From Desmodesmus armatus (lineage: Eukaryota; Chlorophyta; Chlorophyceae; Sphaeropleales; Scenedesmaceae), in the NCBI GenBank assembly GCA_007449985.2, contig VIIQ02000111.1, positions 62,001-126,000 of the forward strand: a stretch of DNA of 64,000 nt. The letters are read 5' to 3'. The notes beneath the pieces were generated by a model, which had not been told where the DNA came from, did not search any database, and saw only the letters and a list, made by a program, of their open reading frames with translations. The position numbers and the translations under genes are program-made. Below are positions 26,361-39,459 of the stretch, piece by piece; position 1 is the first letter of the stretch, and each line of letters starts with the position of its first letter.

Positions 26361-28420
26361 ATGGATGTCAGAGATAATCCTACGTGCTGGTTGCTGCAGC
26401 TGCCAGACGAATGCCTCGTGACTGTGCTGCGCTGCTGTGCTGACGATCTTCACAGCCTCTGCAGCGCTGCCCAGACTCACAGCAGGATGAGACAGGCAGC
26501 GCTGGTGGCAGGCAGCAGCATCAGTATTGTGTTGATGCATCAGCAGCAACAAGACAACGTTGTTGATTACCTGTGGCAACATGGGGAGCACATCGACAGC
26601 CTCCACCTCGAAGGCAGAAAGCAGGGCCCAAGGCAGGAAGACAGATGGCGCTGGCTCACCCTGGAGGAGCTACCTCACCACAACCTGCAGGGTCTGTCCA
26701 GCCTTAGCCTCGGCGACATTGGGCTGCAGCTGCAGCCAGCGCATGGTTTCTTGGGTGTGCTGGGGCCTGGGATTCCGCTCAAGAAGCTGCTGCTGAAGGA
26801 TTGTGGGCTGCTTGATCAGGGGCAGCTGGTGACAGCGCTGTCGCTGCTGCCCAATCTTCAGCACCTCAGCCTTGCCAAAATAAGTGACAACCGGATTTAT
26901 GTCAGCCTGCCAAGCAACCTCCTCAAGGGTTTGCAGCAGCTGACGTTCCTGGAGCTGGCACATGTTCAGTTGGACGAGCCTGAGGACCCGCAGCACCTGC
27001 AGGGGCCGACGCGCCTGCAGGACCTGCGGCTGTGCCTTGAGACGCACAGCATCCAGGCCAGCATGTTGTCAAGCTTGCAGCATGTGACGCATCTGCGGCT
27101 CACTTGTTGCAGACTGACTGATGCAGAGGGGCTGGTGGCATCTCTGTCATTGCTGCCCCAGCTGCAACACCTCGGCCTTGAATCACTACGCAGTGACAGC
27201 GGGGTGGCTTTGAGCCTTCCAAGCAATCTCTCCCGAGGTTTGCAGAAGCTGACGTACCTTGAGCTTGCACAAATTGGCCTGCAGGACCCTGGCGGCCTAC
27301 AGCATTTGCAGGGACCGACACGCCTGCAGCATCTGCGGCTTGTGCGCATCAAGGAGCGCCCCACTCGGGCCAGCTTGTTGTCAGGTTTGCAGCATCTGAC
27401 ACACCATGAAGTACTTGGGGATGTCGAGTTCGTGGACGATGAGAGGCGCATTCACCAGTTTGAGCCAGACTGTTTGGCAGGCAAGACGCTGCTGCAGCAC
27501 CTAAGGGTGAAAGATTGCAGCATAGCTGGTGGCTCAGCAGGAACCTTGCAGCTGCTGTCAAACCTGCAGCACCTGCAGCACCTGACCTACCTGGGCTTGG
27601 GTGCAGCATTGTGCAGCCTGGAGCTAGACGACGCTTCTGCAGCGGCTTACTCCTCCCTGACAGCCAGCACCAAGCTACAGCACCTGGATATCAGCTCTTG
27701 GAGGTTGCAGGAGGGTGTTTTGCCACACGTGTTCTCTGATGACAGGCAGCTGCCGCACCTGCGCACACTTCGCATTGACAATGTCTTACACCCTACAGGC
27801 CCTGCAGTAGCCCCTGAAGGCAGCCGCCTTGTTAGCTGCTGCCCTGGGCTGCAGTCGCTGGACATGTGGCTGTTGCAGTACAGTCCTGAGCTGCTTTACC
27901 CACTGTCAGGGCTGAGCGCATTGCACGAGCTGTCCCTGCAGCCTGCTGGCGGGTCAAAGCAAGTTTCAGAGGATATGTTGGACCCCAGCATGGATGACAG
28001 GCTGCTGCTGCAATTGGCTCAGCTAAGGCAGCTGACGCGCTTGGTCTGCGGTAGCACAGGCTATCCTGACACATCGGTGTACCGGGTGTATAAGGTGGGT
28101 TCCAGTTGTGCAGTTACTGGTGCTGCTTGTCACTCTCTGTTTGCAACAAATGGGCCAGATTGGACTGTGGTCGGCTGCGCCCCCACGGTCAACACTGTGA
28201 CCAGTGCGCAGTGTGCTAGGCGATCTTTAGTAACATGGTAATGACACCCTGCCCCAGCCCCCCGTTGCATCCCCTGTCCCATATTGCTGTGCAGGGCGTG
28301 CCTGGTCAGCGGCCTGTGTGGCACCAGCTGCTGCTGCCGCTGCTCACTGACAGTGACCGTGAAGTGGCACAGCAGGCGACTGCAGCTCTTGTGGACTCTG
28401 CAGGCAGACTCTCTCAGTGA
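26361..28420 (+). CDS. F-box-like leucine-rich-repeat protein
   Basis: Two exons, 26361-28094 and 28295-28420, joined at VYK/GVPGQRP (donor gtgggt, acceptor gtgcag), give 619 residues. Residues about 9-45 (LLQLPDECLVTVLRCCADDL, then SRMRQA) resemble an F-box, the segment that docks SKP1 in SCF ubiquitin ligases. From about residue 75 onward there are some 15 irregular leucine-rich repeats of the form LQHLSLAKI / LTFLELAHVQL / LRHLRL, typical of the large algal F-box/LRR families. If the intron were retained, the frame would end at 28241 without the GVPGQRP tail. The start ATG follows ccagg directly and no better upstream ATG is in frame. Substrate unknown; the F-box assignment is an inference from a short match. 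Confidence 0.82.
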
Positions 28421-29534
28421 CAGCATTCAGCAGCGGCAGTGGCTGTTGTAAGGACTCCTGCTGCTGTCGGACAGCAGCTGCATCAGCACGACAACAGCCG
28501 CGGCGGCAGCGTCTGGGCAGCCAGCAGATGTGGCTGGAGTCAAGCTGCTTTTGTGCGCTTCACTGCTGACTACACCTATACCCCTGCATTTGGGGCCAGC
28601 CGTCTAGGGCCCCAGGCTTCCATGTCACACTGGCGCATGTACTTGCACGCCAGAGGGTGTTGCTGGTGCACTGGCAAGCTGTAATGTCCTCCTGTGTGTC
28701 CGCAGGCTGAATTCTTGCAGTGGCAGTGACGATTTGGCAGTAAATGTGCATTTTGGTCGGTGGACATGCAGCACGCAGGGTGTGTGGGTCTGCCAGGCGG
28801 GCTGTGTCATTGTTTGTTGTGGTGGCCCTGCAGCACACGCTGTGTGTGCTGTGTTGTGCCCCATGTAGCTGGTGTTCCTGTGGCTGCGCAAGATGAATCT
28901 TTTGCGAGCTCTTGTGGTGGTCGAAAGCAGGGTATGGCACGTAAAATGGTGTTGCACTTGTGCAACCTGGCACCACAATGCAGCTGCTGGCGTGGTAGGC
29001 TCTGTGCCCTGCTTGTGAGGAATGGTTAGTGGGGTACCATGGACAGGCTGAACTTGTGTGCCCAGTGGTTTAATTCAGCACTGGTGCTCCACATGCATCC
29101 AAGACAGTGGAAGGGCAGGGGCAGGCTGTCCCCAGCAGGGTACCGTCCCAGGTGCACATGTAATCTGTACCAAGGGTGGACACCAGTAGCCCCCAGAAGT
29201 TTCTACAGTCATCTAGTGTGCATCAAGCTGCACTCCAAGCAATTTGAGCAGTGACATACACCGCATCAGTTGAGATGATCACCAACAGCAACCAAGAAGC
29301 AGTCATGCCTGATGCCGCACCAGCCCACACAGGCCCTGAAGCACCTCCTGACAACAATGCAACGAATGATGCACACGCTTGTCCCCTCTCTGACGAGGGC
29401 TGCCAGGGTTTAGCCTGGCAATCCAGCTGGTCACATGACATCGTGCCCATGTGACCAGCGGTACAGGCTTCACAAGAGTGCTCCGGTGCAGATGCAATGC
29501 ACAGTATCTCCATGGCTGCGTGATACTGCAGAAC
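28421..29534. other. Spacer between LRR and Kelch-RING genes
   Basis: 3' region of the LRR gene followed by the presumed leader of the Kelch-RING gene. TGTAA, the usual green-algal polyadenylation signal, occurs at about 28447 and 28681. A short open stretch from ATG 29275 to TGA 29454 (starting MITNSNQEAVMPDAAP) may belong to the N-terminus of the next gene, but joining it needs a 41-nt intron or one extra base, so it is not included. Confidence 0.55.
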
Positions 29535-32500
29535 ATGCTGGCTGCCAGCCAGCACTCGAGCAGGGCAGGAGAGGGACCCTCGTCGTCTCCGACTATCGTT
29601 TATCATCAGCCAGTTACCTCGGGCACCATCCCAGTGGGGCGATGGGGCTTCAGCTCTGCTGTGGTCGGCTCGTGTATGTACGTGTTCGGTGGCGTAGGCC
29701 CCTCCATCTTGGATGATTTGGCAGTCTTGGACGTAGAGCTTATGATATGGCGTTCCCTGACGCCGTCAGCAGCACGTTCCAAGGACCGCCCAGACAAGCT
29801 ACATGCAGCAGCAATGTGTGCAGTGGGCAGCACCCTGTGGATGTTTGGGGGACAGCAGGGCAGGAAGCATCTACGCACTTTGTACAGTCTGAACACAGAC
29901 GTGCTGGATTGGAAGCTTGTCACACCAGCAGGAGCACAGCCTGCAGCCAGGGAGGGGCACACGCTGACCACTGTCGCGTCCAGTGGGTTGGTGTACCTGT
30001 TTGGGGGGCAGGGCAAGAAGTTCTACAACGACATGTTCATCCTCAAACCAGGGGGCTCAGAGTGGGTGGAGGTCAAGGCAGCAGGGAGGGTGCCCACCCC
30101 GCGCTCAGGCCACAGCATGGTGTGGGATGGCGGGGACCGCCTCGTCTGCTTCGCAGGGGCGGCCTCCACCACCATAGACGGTGCCCTTGCAGTCTACAGC
30201 ATCAGCAGCAACACCTGGACAGCCATCAGCGCCCAGGGCACAGCTCCCACGCCTCGCACCCGCCACACAGCTGTGTTGCTGGGCCCCAGCAGCATGCTGT
30301 TGTTTGGGGGCTGCAACTCAGCAGGCGTCTTCTTCAACGATGCCTATGTGCTCAACCTGGAGACCTGGATGTGGACCAGGCTGCAGCCGCTCAACCCCCC
30401 GCCCCCGCCCCGCTACCACCACTGCTGCCACCTGGTGGACGGCAAGGTGGTGCTATATGGCGGGGTCAACCCCAAGCAGGCCTTTGACAGCTGCGTGCTG
30501 CTGCAGACCAGCTGCGGCGTGCAGGAGTTCTCTGCGCTGGCAGAGGAGCTGGCGCGCATGACAGGCAGCAGCATCAGCCAGCCGGCAGCGGGGGCGGGCA
30601 GCAGCGCAGCAGCGCTGCTTGGTGCAGCAGCAGCTGGCCCGGGGGGCAGCCCGCTTGTGGGTGACCTTATGAAGCTGCAGCTGCGGGACCTGCTGGTGAA
30701 GCGAAACATGGAGGAGCTGCACGTCACTGCACAGCAGAAGGTGAGCAGTGGGGCTGCAGAGCCGCTGGCAGAGCTGCGGGTATGACAATGGACATGTTCT
30801 GTTTTGCTTTCGTGGGTTACTGCAGCCAGTGGTTGGGCTGCTGCTGCTGGGCAGTGTGACATGCAGGGTCATGTGCGTGAGACAGTGACAGCGTGACGTT
30901 GCCTGCCTCTGCTCAGCAACGGGGTGTAGCTGCGTTTCTGGAAGGGCCCACCCGAGCAACGCAATTGCTACACAACTGCGTACAGCAGCTGACTGCTCGC
31001 CCGTCTGTGCTCTGTCTGTCACGTCACCCCTGCCTGCCTGTATCGCTTGGCCCAGGCTGATGCTGTTGAGGTGAAGCTGCGGCAGGAGCAGGCTGACAAG
31101 CTTGCCCTGCAGAAGGAGGTCATGCAGCTCAAGCTGGTCAAGGAGGAGGCAGAGGCAGCAGTCAAGCAGCTGCAGGAGCAGCTGGCAGATGCCACCAGGT
31201 CCTTGTCGCGGGAGACAGCCGAGCACCAGGCCACCTCGGCAGTGCTCTCAGACCTGCGAGCCAACCTGGAGAGCAGAGAGCAGCAGCTGGGTGATGCGCG
31301 GCAGCTGCTGGACAGCATGAGTGCTGAGCTGGGCATCTTAGCCAGCCGGCTGCACAGGCTGCAGCAGGAGCGCGATGCGCTGCGCCATTCGCGGCAGCAG
31401 GAGCAGCAGCTGCGGCGGCAGCTGCTGGAGCAGCAACAACAGCAGGCGCCGTCTTCGTCGCAGCAGCCAGCCCGATCGCCGCAGCCCCAGCGGCAGCTGA
31501 CGCCGTGTCAGTTGGAAGCGCTGCAGCCACTGTCAGGCGCGGCTGCGGCTGCCGCTCAGCTGCAGATGGCAGGCCAGGCCAGCAGCAGCAATGGGCTGCT
31601 GTTCAGCAACCTGGGTGCCAGCACGACTGGCGGGGAGTCGTTCATCATGGACGGCAGCACAGCAGACAGCCAGAGCTTCCTTGAGTGCGTGTCCGAAGGG
31701 CTGCATCAGTCGCAGCAGCAGCCACAGCAGCAGCAGCCGTCGGCGTTGCCGATAGACCAGGTGGTGCCTATGCTGCGGTTGCAGCGCTTTGCCACTGTGG
31801 CGGCACCTGGAGGCTTGGGCTCGCGTGGCAGCTCACCAGTGGCCCTGGAGCCGGATGTCTGCTTGCTAGCAGAGCAGCCTGACCCAGTCACGGATGAGGC
31901 CGTTGCCCTGTGCCCTCACAGCCAGCTGGCTGGCGCGTGCCTGCTGTGCATGTGCCAGCGCTTCCTGGAGGCAACAGCCGGCAGCTGCAGCCACTGGGTG
32001 CCAGGCTCCAGCCTTGCAGCAGCAGCAGCCCGGCTCAGCAGCAGTGCGAACGCCATCCCAGGCACAACAGCAGCAACAGCAACTGGTGAGGCAGCCTCTG
32101 CCAGCAGCAGGGGTGGGCTGCCTGGGGGCAGCCCTGTTCCTAGTGCTGCAGGGCTGGCGACAGCAGCAGTTGCAGCTTGTGCCACTGAGGCTGCTCAGTA
32201 TAGGCAGTACCTGGCGATATCTGAGCTGGCCCGCAACCGGCTTGAGGCTGAGCATGCCACCCTGCAGCAGCAGGTGTTGGAACTGCAGCGCCAGGTGCAG
32301 CAGCAGCAGCAAGACCTGCAGGTGCTGCAGGCACACCCAGCAGCACTCACGGCCTGCAGCATAGAGGAGCTCACAGCCCTTGAAGGTACGCAGACCTGTG
32401 TGTGTGGTGGTGGGCGGCACCGAGCAGTGTGTGCGTGCGTTGTCGACAGCAGCAGGGTCACTGCTGCAGTGCTGCTCGTGTTGCTGCATGGGCTTGGCAT

Positions 32501-32920
32501 GGCTGCATGGCCTGCTGAGATTTTTTGACCGGCCTTGGGGGAGCCTCGCCATTACAGAGGGCGACGATTTCTGCAACCCAGCAAGCCGTTACTCAATTAC
32601 AGCTGTTCTGTTCTGCTCAGCAAGTAACAAACCACTTGCGCTGTGTGCCCTGCTGTCCCTCTCGCTGTTGTCTGCTGTCTCCTGCAGGCTCGCTTGAGGC
32701 CAGCACCAAGGCCGTGCGCCAGGTGGTGCTGCAGCGCAGCATTGTCGAGTACCAGCGGCAGGCCAGTGCGGAGACGCTGCGCTGTGCGGTGTGCATGGAG
32801 GACAGGCGCACGCTGGCCTTTGGCTGCGGTCACCAGACCTGCGACAAGTGCGGCGACAAGATCTCGGTCTGTCCGTTTTGCAGGCAGGGCATCACTGCCA
32901 AAATAAGGCTGTTTGAGTGA
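29535..32920 (+). CDS. Kelch repeat, coiled-coil and RING finger protein (putative E3 ligase)
   Basis: Exons 29535-30740, 31056-32385 and 32688-32920 give 922 residues. Residues about 30-330 hold six Kelch repeats, each with the GR/PR...H...V..G..LYLFGG pattern and a later Trp, expected to fold as a beta-propeller that binds a partner protein. Residues about 403-500 are a heptad-rich coiled coil (VKLRQEQADKLALQKEVMQL), followed by Gln/Ala/Ser-rich sequence and a second short coiled coil. The last exon carries a C3HC4 RING (CAVCMEDRRTLAFGCGHQTC, then CDKC and CPFC), closest in style to the RGLG/BOI-type RINGs at protein C-termini. Inferred role: ubiquitin ligase that selects substrate with Kelch. 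Splice phases agree. The exact start is uncertain; an upstream exon is possible. Confidence 0.85.
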
Positions 32921-35900
32921 CTGACTGATGACCTGAGGGAGGGTTGGGTTTGGGCAGGTGCTCGGCTTGGCAAGCTGGTGTTTCTTTCGCTGCCTATGTT
33001 GGGACTCACGTGCGTTGTGTGTTGGTTTGTCGGTTCTGAGCTGTGCAAACATCACTGGGGTTGATGTGGCTGGTAGCAGCCTTGTTCCTGTTTCATGCTG
33101 GTTTTGGTTGTCGGTCATGCTGAACTGTCTTGTGCTGCATCGCTGCAGCGACCGGAACCTGGATGCACATTGCCACCTGCAGCACTGTGGTGCTTGGCTC
33201 TGTGAGCGTGTCTTTGCCACCACATATGCAAGCCCGGGTTGGGTATGGATGTCGCCTGCATCACATGCAGTGCATTACTTCATATCGGGGATGTGCTGGG
33301 GTGCACCAGTGCTTTGAAAGCCAGGTGTGATGGGTGGTGGGCATCTATTGTGACTGTGGTTTTCCTGGTCGGGAGCAGAATGAAGACTGTGCGGACATGT
33401 CTGTCAGTGCGACACCTTTTGTGTCATTGGCATTGCAGCAGCAGCAGCAGCCCTGTGCTTGCTGAGTTTCCGGCCTGCAGCGCAGGCTTGGCTCCACCAC
33501 GGGAGCTGCCTGCTTGTCCCTGATCTGGCTGATCTGGCGGCGTCACAAGGGTGTTCTGGCCCCCTTGCCCAACTGTTGCCCTCAGCACGCACGCACTTTC
33601 CTCGGAGGCCATGTGCCTGCAGTTTTGACCCTTTTACCTGCTTGCAAGGGGCCAGTCAGGTCAACGTGTGCTTGGCCCTTGCAGTTTTGTTTCAGTTCTC
33701 AGCGAGCATTTGTCTGTCACCATGCTGTGGCTTGGATGCAGCCATACATTGCTTTCCACATGCCACCCCTGCACACCGTTGATCAGTGCCTGCCACCGCC
33801 CATGGGTGATCACTGTCTGCCTGTCAAAGCCCACGTCGTGTTGGCTGCCCAGTGTGTGTGTGTGTGTGCTCAGCCAGATTGATGTGTTTGCCCCAGTTCA
33901 GGGAATGGCTCGATCTGGCCTTTGACAGCTATTCATTTGTCCAGTGCTTCACAGTCTGTTGATTGCATGCAGCCCTGCATGCATCAACCGCTTGACAGCG
34001 CTTCTGCGCCAGTACTTGCAGGACTCCATGCAACACAGCATTGTGGCGCGTGTTGTTCACAGTGTGCCATTGTGTCGGCAGCCTGGGTGCTTTTGACCCC
34101 AGGGTGGTGGCTTTGGGTGGGGTGCTGCATGCCCTAGGCTGCATGGGCAGCAGGGGGAGCCAGAGCAGGGAGGTGGAGAGCATGGGGACCCATGCAGCAG
34201 CTCTGGTGACATACTGCTCAAATTGGTCGAGCAACCTTGCCGCATGTTGGGCAAGCCGGTATGTGCCGCAGGGTGTGGCTCAGCACAACACTGCAATGCA
34301 ACCTTCAACGGGGATCAGGGCAAGCTGTGATGTGTGTACCAGGGCAATGCTGGTAGCATCATGTGGTGAAGGCTGGTGTTGCCCTCAGAACACAGCCAGG
34401 GGACCGAGAACACAGTCGGCGGCACTGCAATGTGCTCGCCCGGACGGCTGTGAGACACGTGCAGCGTTACTGTGGTCCTACTGGCTGCATTTTGGCAAAT
34501 GGTTCGGGGTTTTGAAAATGCAGGTCGCCGTCGGTGGTTTGTGGCTGGGTTTGGCAGGTTTCTGTGTGTATGCCTAGTGTGCATCGCACTTGTTGGCCGT
34601 TGACCAAGTTTGTTGTGCACGCTGGGGTGGCTGCCCGTGCATGGTGTGTTTCTGCCTGGCTCCGATCTGTCCGTCTCTATTCTTTGCATGGGGCAGCTGT
34701 GTTCACGAAATGTTGCACACTGCTCACCCCAAGCTGGTTACGTCACTGTTGGGTTGTTGAGTTTCTGTCACTGTTTGGTGTGAGGCGTGCTGTCTGGGAG
34801 AGCAGCGTGCACGCCCATGGTCTGGCTTGTTGCGTGTTGATGTGATGATAATGATGCGGGAGTGATTGTCAGAGACCCACGGCAGCAGTTTTGGCACCTT
34901 CAAAGGGCTGTGTGGCTGCTGGCAGTGTCGTCGTGCTACTCATGCCTTTGAGAGTCAGGATGTATTGTCAGTCAGGATGTATTGTCGGCTGTGTGGAATC
35001 TGCGTGGGGCTGTGTGCCGACAATGCATGGGGTGTGCGTCCACATGCACACCCCAGGTTGGTTGAATGACTTTTCCAAGTACTCTCTGAAATGTACTTGT
35101 CTTTGTCACTAGGGCACTTGCCCATGCGCTAAGCCTGCAAACCGCAGCTGCTTTCCAGGGCTTCCAGGGAGGGGGTGCGATGGCTCAATGTGCTCTTGAA
35201 TTATGCTCATGCCAGCATCTCCACAGGAGCTATTGGCGTGGCTACAGAGCAGCCGCAGACAGCAGTGAGCAGCAGGATCCTGTACAGACACGGGATCCTT
35301 CTGTTGTTATGACGGCTGACCGATTTGGTCACAGACGTGACGGGCCTCACCTTGTGTGTATGTGCCTTCTGTTCTCTGAGTGTGTATGCTGTCAGTCATC
35401 TGATGTTTGTGGCATGTGTGAACTATGCCCGTTGTGGTTTGGCAGCGTGAGTGGGTGCCTAGCGGGAGTGGGTCAGCTACCACATTGTGTGTGCAATGAT
35501 TAGCCCCGACAGGCCCATGAGGGCAGCTGGTGGCTTCTTGCCAGGGTGCACTTGCCAAGGCTGTCTGCGCAACAGTCCTGCAACAGAGAGCGTGCATGTG
35601 TGGGTGGGTGTGTTGCAGCTGAAGATGGGGTGTTGTGCTTGGGACCTGTGTACAGGTGCATTTTGCTGTCAACATTTATGTACCTTCGCATTGCCCTGCC
35701 TGGTCCATTTTGTACAGAGATATGTAGGGTCTGTGAGGGCACAAATGTTGTGCCACAGCACCCTTCTGCCCCGTGTGGATCTGTGTCTTCGCCAGTGTGC
35801 TCTGGTTTGCATTTTCATACTAGCAGGTTGGAGGCCATGCAGCAGATACAGCCTGGATTGGTCGGGCACTTGGCATCAGGCAGGCTGCTGCAATGCAGCC

Positions 35901-36598
35901 ATTTGGCCTGATCTACGTAATATCAGTCATAGCTTGACGTGAGATTCTTTGCTGGGTCAAAAAGCAAATCCCAATGTGTTGTGCACACTCCCCCCCCCTA
36001 CTTCAGGTTGCTCCCCAGTTGAGACAAAGCTCGAAGGGCGTGTGCTTTCAGTTGAGACAAAGCTCCAAGGGCGTGTGCTTCACAGAACAAACATCTGATT
36101 TTCTTTGCCCGGAAATATTACTCATGGTTTGTGAGCAATGCTGTCACACACAACCCTGCGCCGCCAAAGTCCTTGGACATGTCAGCGCCCTGAAACCTCT
36201 TCAAACTATTTCACAGCCAGCTGGCAGTCACTGCAACAGACTTGGCCCACACAGCAAATACGTGTCCCAGAGACATTGTGGTGCAACATGTCAACAGGCC
36301 AGAATCGCCAAACGCGGGTGTGAATTGATAGTAAGCAGAATGCTGCTGTGCCCAAGCACAGCAAAAATGCCGGCACCAGTAGGCACCGTTGTATATGTGT
36401 AGTGCTGTGCAGGCTTTGTACCATGCACAAAATCCATAGACCAAGGAAAGCCCCAACTGACAAGCCGGTTGCTGTCAGACCATATGTACAAAGCAACAAG
36501 TCAAACAGCACCAAAAACTCAGTGTATACTGCATAGTCGTTTCAACTGCTGCCACACGACGCCGGCTCAACCAGCGCGCCCACACTGCTGCTGTGCCG
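32921..36598. other. Gene-poor, G/T-rich region between convergent genes
   Basis: About 3.7 kb between the stop of the Kelch-RING gene (+) and the stop of the VTT gene (-). No frame has coding character or splice-bounded conserved blocks. The + strand is rich in TG and GT runs such as tgtgtgtgtgtg near 33856. It also holds two small tandem duplications, one of period 17 at 34954-34987 and one of period 33 at 36017-36082. Part is probably 3' UTR. Confidence 0.6.
36017..36082. repeat. 33-bp tandem duplication
   Basis: The unit beginning agttgagacaaagctc occurs at 36017-36049 and again at 36050-36082, with only a few differences. Intergenic. Confidence 0.9.
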
Positions 36599-37939
36599 CT
36601 ACACCTCACGCTCCCCCCTGGCCACCCCCTCTTCTACTGCTGTCAGGTGCCGGGCCTCCTCCTGCTCCAGGGCAGGGGCCACATCCACAATGGCATGTCT
36701 GCACACGAAAAACAGCCCGGCTGCCGACAAGATCATGAAGCAAGCCAATATGATCAGCACCTGAGGGCTGAGGTAAGCCCGTGTACCCTCGTGCAACAGC
36801 TTGTACAGGTCTGTGCTGACAGAACCTAGGTAGGCAAACAAGCACACATAGGGCAGGGCCGCCACTGCTGACGCAACTGTGTAGGGCACCAGCTTTATCG
36901 CAGTAACCCCAAGGGCGTAGTTCCTGCAGCAGGCAAGCGGACAGAGCAGCGAATAGGCAGGCAGGCGTCAGCAGGCTGTCGTGGGCACACCACCAACCCT
37001 AGCGTCAGCAGTAACCTGTGCCCATACTGCATGCCCAGCTACACACTCCTCCTGGTCTTTGGCGGGTGAAACACACACTGTGCATCCTTCTGCACCTGCA
37101 GAGCTGCGGTACATGCTTCTTCCAGCCTAATGCATGCAACTGCAGGCTGCTGCTTCCTTCTCACACAGCTGCTGCTGCCTCCCAACACCACTGTAGGTGC
37201 AGTCCGTTCCTGACCATCCCGCCCAATTGCAGCCCCTGCCGCACCCCCACCCCCCACCCCATGAGGCAGCTCACATTAGGTTGTAAGGCAGCACTGGTGA
37301 CAGCCTGAGCAGCAGCACCAGCTTCCAGCCGTCTTCACTGATGGAGGCGTCTACTGACTTGAAGTGGCTCACGCGCTTCTCCAAGTAGGCCACCACCACG
37401 TCCCGCAGCAGGTAGCGCCCCAGCAGGAACGCCCCCACCTGCCCCAGCACAGTACCCAACCAGGCCACCACGCTCCCTGCCATCAGGCCAAAGGCTGCCC
37501 CGCTGCCTATACTCAGCAGCATGCCCGGCACCAGCAGCACCACAGCTGCTGCAAACAGCAGCGTGAAGACGAGACAGCTGGCCAGGGGGGCGTCCCTTAG
37601 ACTCTCTATCAGCAGCTCCAACTGCTTGGCATCCAGGTACGTTGCAAGGCCCGCTGACAGGAACATGACGCACAGCAGGATGGTAAAGCGCATCCAGCGG
37701 GAGGTCTCCTTGTCAACCGCATCACGCCTGCGGTCTGCTGCTGTGGCTGCTGCATCTGCTGTTGCCGTGTCAAATGCACACCGAGAGCTTGACGTGCTGG
37801 TGCTGCTGCTGCTGGCAATGCTGCTGTTGGAGTCTCCTGCTGGCGCTCCATCTGCCAGCAACCGCGTCCGCTCTGTGACTGTGCGCTGCTGTGGCTGGTC
37901 CAGCTGCTGACCCTCAGCACGCAGCACGGCAAGTGGCAT
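36599..37939 (-). CDS. VTT-domain (SNARE-associated / TVP38-TMEM64 family) membrane protein
   Basis: Exons 37939-37275 and 36923-36599 join in phase at PYNLM/NYALG, giving 329 residues. After about 80 polar, Ser-rich cytosolic residues comes a first membrane segment (FTILLCVMFLSAGLATYL). The VTT core follows: hydrophobic helices with GSGAAFGLMAGSVVAWLGT, then GAFLLGRYLL and the diagnostic LLLRLSPVLPYNLMNYALG re-entrant motif. Further helices are LPYVCLFAYLGS and VLIILACFMILSAAGLFF. Family members are lipid scramblases or transport factors of the ER/Golgi or plastid envelope; the compartment is not evident here. The C-terminus is short and acidic. No other family fits. Confidence 0.9.
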
Positions 37940-38679
37940 GTGCCACCGCTAGGACATGCCTGAGGTCACTCTAGGGTGTGGCGCTGGTCTGCACCTGCAC
38001 AGGGCATGGACGTGAAACACGGCAGCGTGAGTGGACTGCGTGGTGACAGCACATCTAAGGAGGTTGACCTGTGCATTCAACCGCCTGCCCTCAGCTATAC
38101 TGTATGTCTCTCATGCAATGCTCATGTCACTGTGCTTTGCAGCCGCGTGGTGCCTCTGACCTGTCGTGGTTGCACTTGCTGTTGGTCACTATATGCAGGC
38201 AGCTGCCTTGCAGGTGGAAGGGCCAGCCCTGCCTGCCGCTTCACCGAGCAGTCAATACGATAGAAGTGACCGCCACAACGAATAAAAATCAGCTCTCTGT
38301 CGTGTTGTTGAGTTGCCAGCTGTAGGGCTGGATGGCACTGAGCCTTTTGGAAGAGCAGCACACAGCGATGTCGAGAAGTTGTAGTCTTGCGCGTAATGCT
38401 GCTCTATCTTCTTGCATTGTCCACTCCCGTCGCTTCCGTGGATTCCAGCAGGTCACATAATTGCTACTAATGGGTTGACGTAACCGTCATCTTCCTGACT
38501 TTCACTTGACGGCACCCTTCCCAACGAAGAAGCAGCCTCCGCAACCCGAGGAAACCTTCTGCTTGTGCAGAGCCCCAAAGTGGCACACGTGTCATTGACT
38601 TGAGTAACAACCTGTTACTCACCACGGCTGCCCCCATATAACTTTGGCTACCGGAACGAGAAGGTTGTGCCTGGTGCAA

Positions 38680-38852
38680 GCCTCCGAACCCGCTGATGTA
38701 ACACCAAGAAGGTCGACCATTGCCGGGGGAGTTGCAGGCTTTCAGCAGGCACCACGGGTGTGGATGTGCACTCAACGCCACCATGCTGTATGCCTCCGAA
38801 CCCGCCGATGTAACACCAAGAAGGTCGACCATCGCCGGGGGAGTTGCAGGCT
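38680..38852. repeat. Direct repeat, two 61-bp copies
   Basis: Copies at 38680-38740 and 38792-38852, both beginning gcctccgaacccgc and ending gttgcaggct, differ at two positions. The unit contains ggtcgaccat. The 51-bp spacer is unrelated. Confidence 0.95.
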
Positions 38853-39459
38853 GCAGGTTGGTGTGCAGCTCACCTTCCATGCACACCCTCTGAACCTGTC
38901 AGGTCCTGTGACCTGCAGCAGTGCCAGTCATGGCTGCCGTTGCAGTTCTGTTTGTTGACATACAAACAGCTCCGCACATGCCATCTGATGAGCCCCTTAG
39001 GCAAGGGCGAAACTGGGCAGACGGGTCACCAACGAGCAGCAGGTCATGTGGCTTCATTCGTCTGCAGCAACCAACATGTTTTGTGACAGTTTGGCACGAC
39101 TGCCTGAGCAGCGAGATACAACACCCGGGCTTGTGCTTTTTCCCCCACCCGCGGTGCATTCACTGATTTACTGCCTGTGCAGCAGCGCATGCACAGCGGC
39201 AACCAGTCGCTGCAGCCAATTTTGCAAAGCGATTGTTACTTCTTTTGCTCAGCATTGTGCCCATTCATGGCATGCAGCGGGCTGCAATACAATGTGGCTT
39301 GCGTTTTGCGGGGTGCAAGTGCAAGCAAGTGCAAGGCCACGCATTGCCCGACCTAACAGATATCATACAACCCAAAACTGTCTGAGTGAGCACCCCCTGC
39401 GAACTGCCCAGTCTGTTGAAGCATAGGCTTGCCCCAGGGGACTGAAAGTTGGGTGTGTG

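Noticed and set aside
29451..29491. 41-nt intron joining MITNSNQEAV... to the Kelch gene
   Set aside because: Phase would fit, but the intron is far shorter than all the others here. The gene start is left at 29535 and flagged as uncertain.
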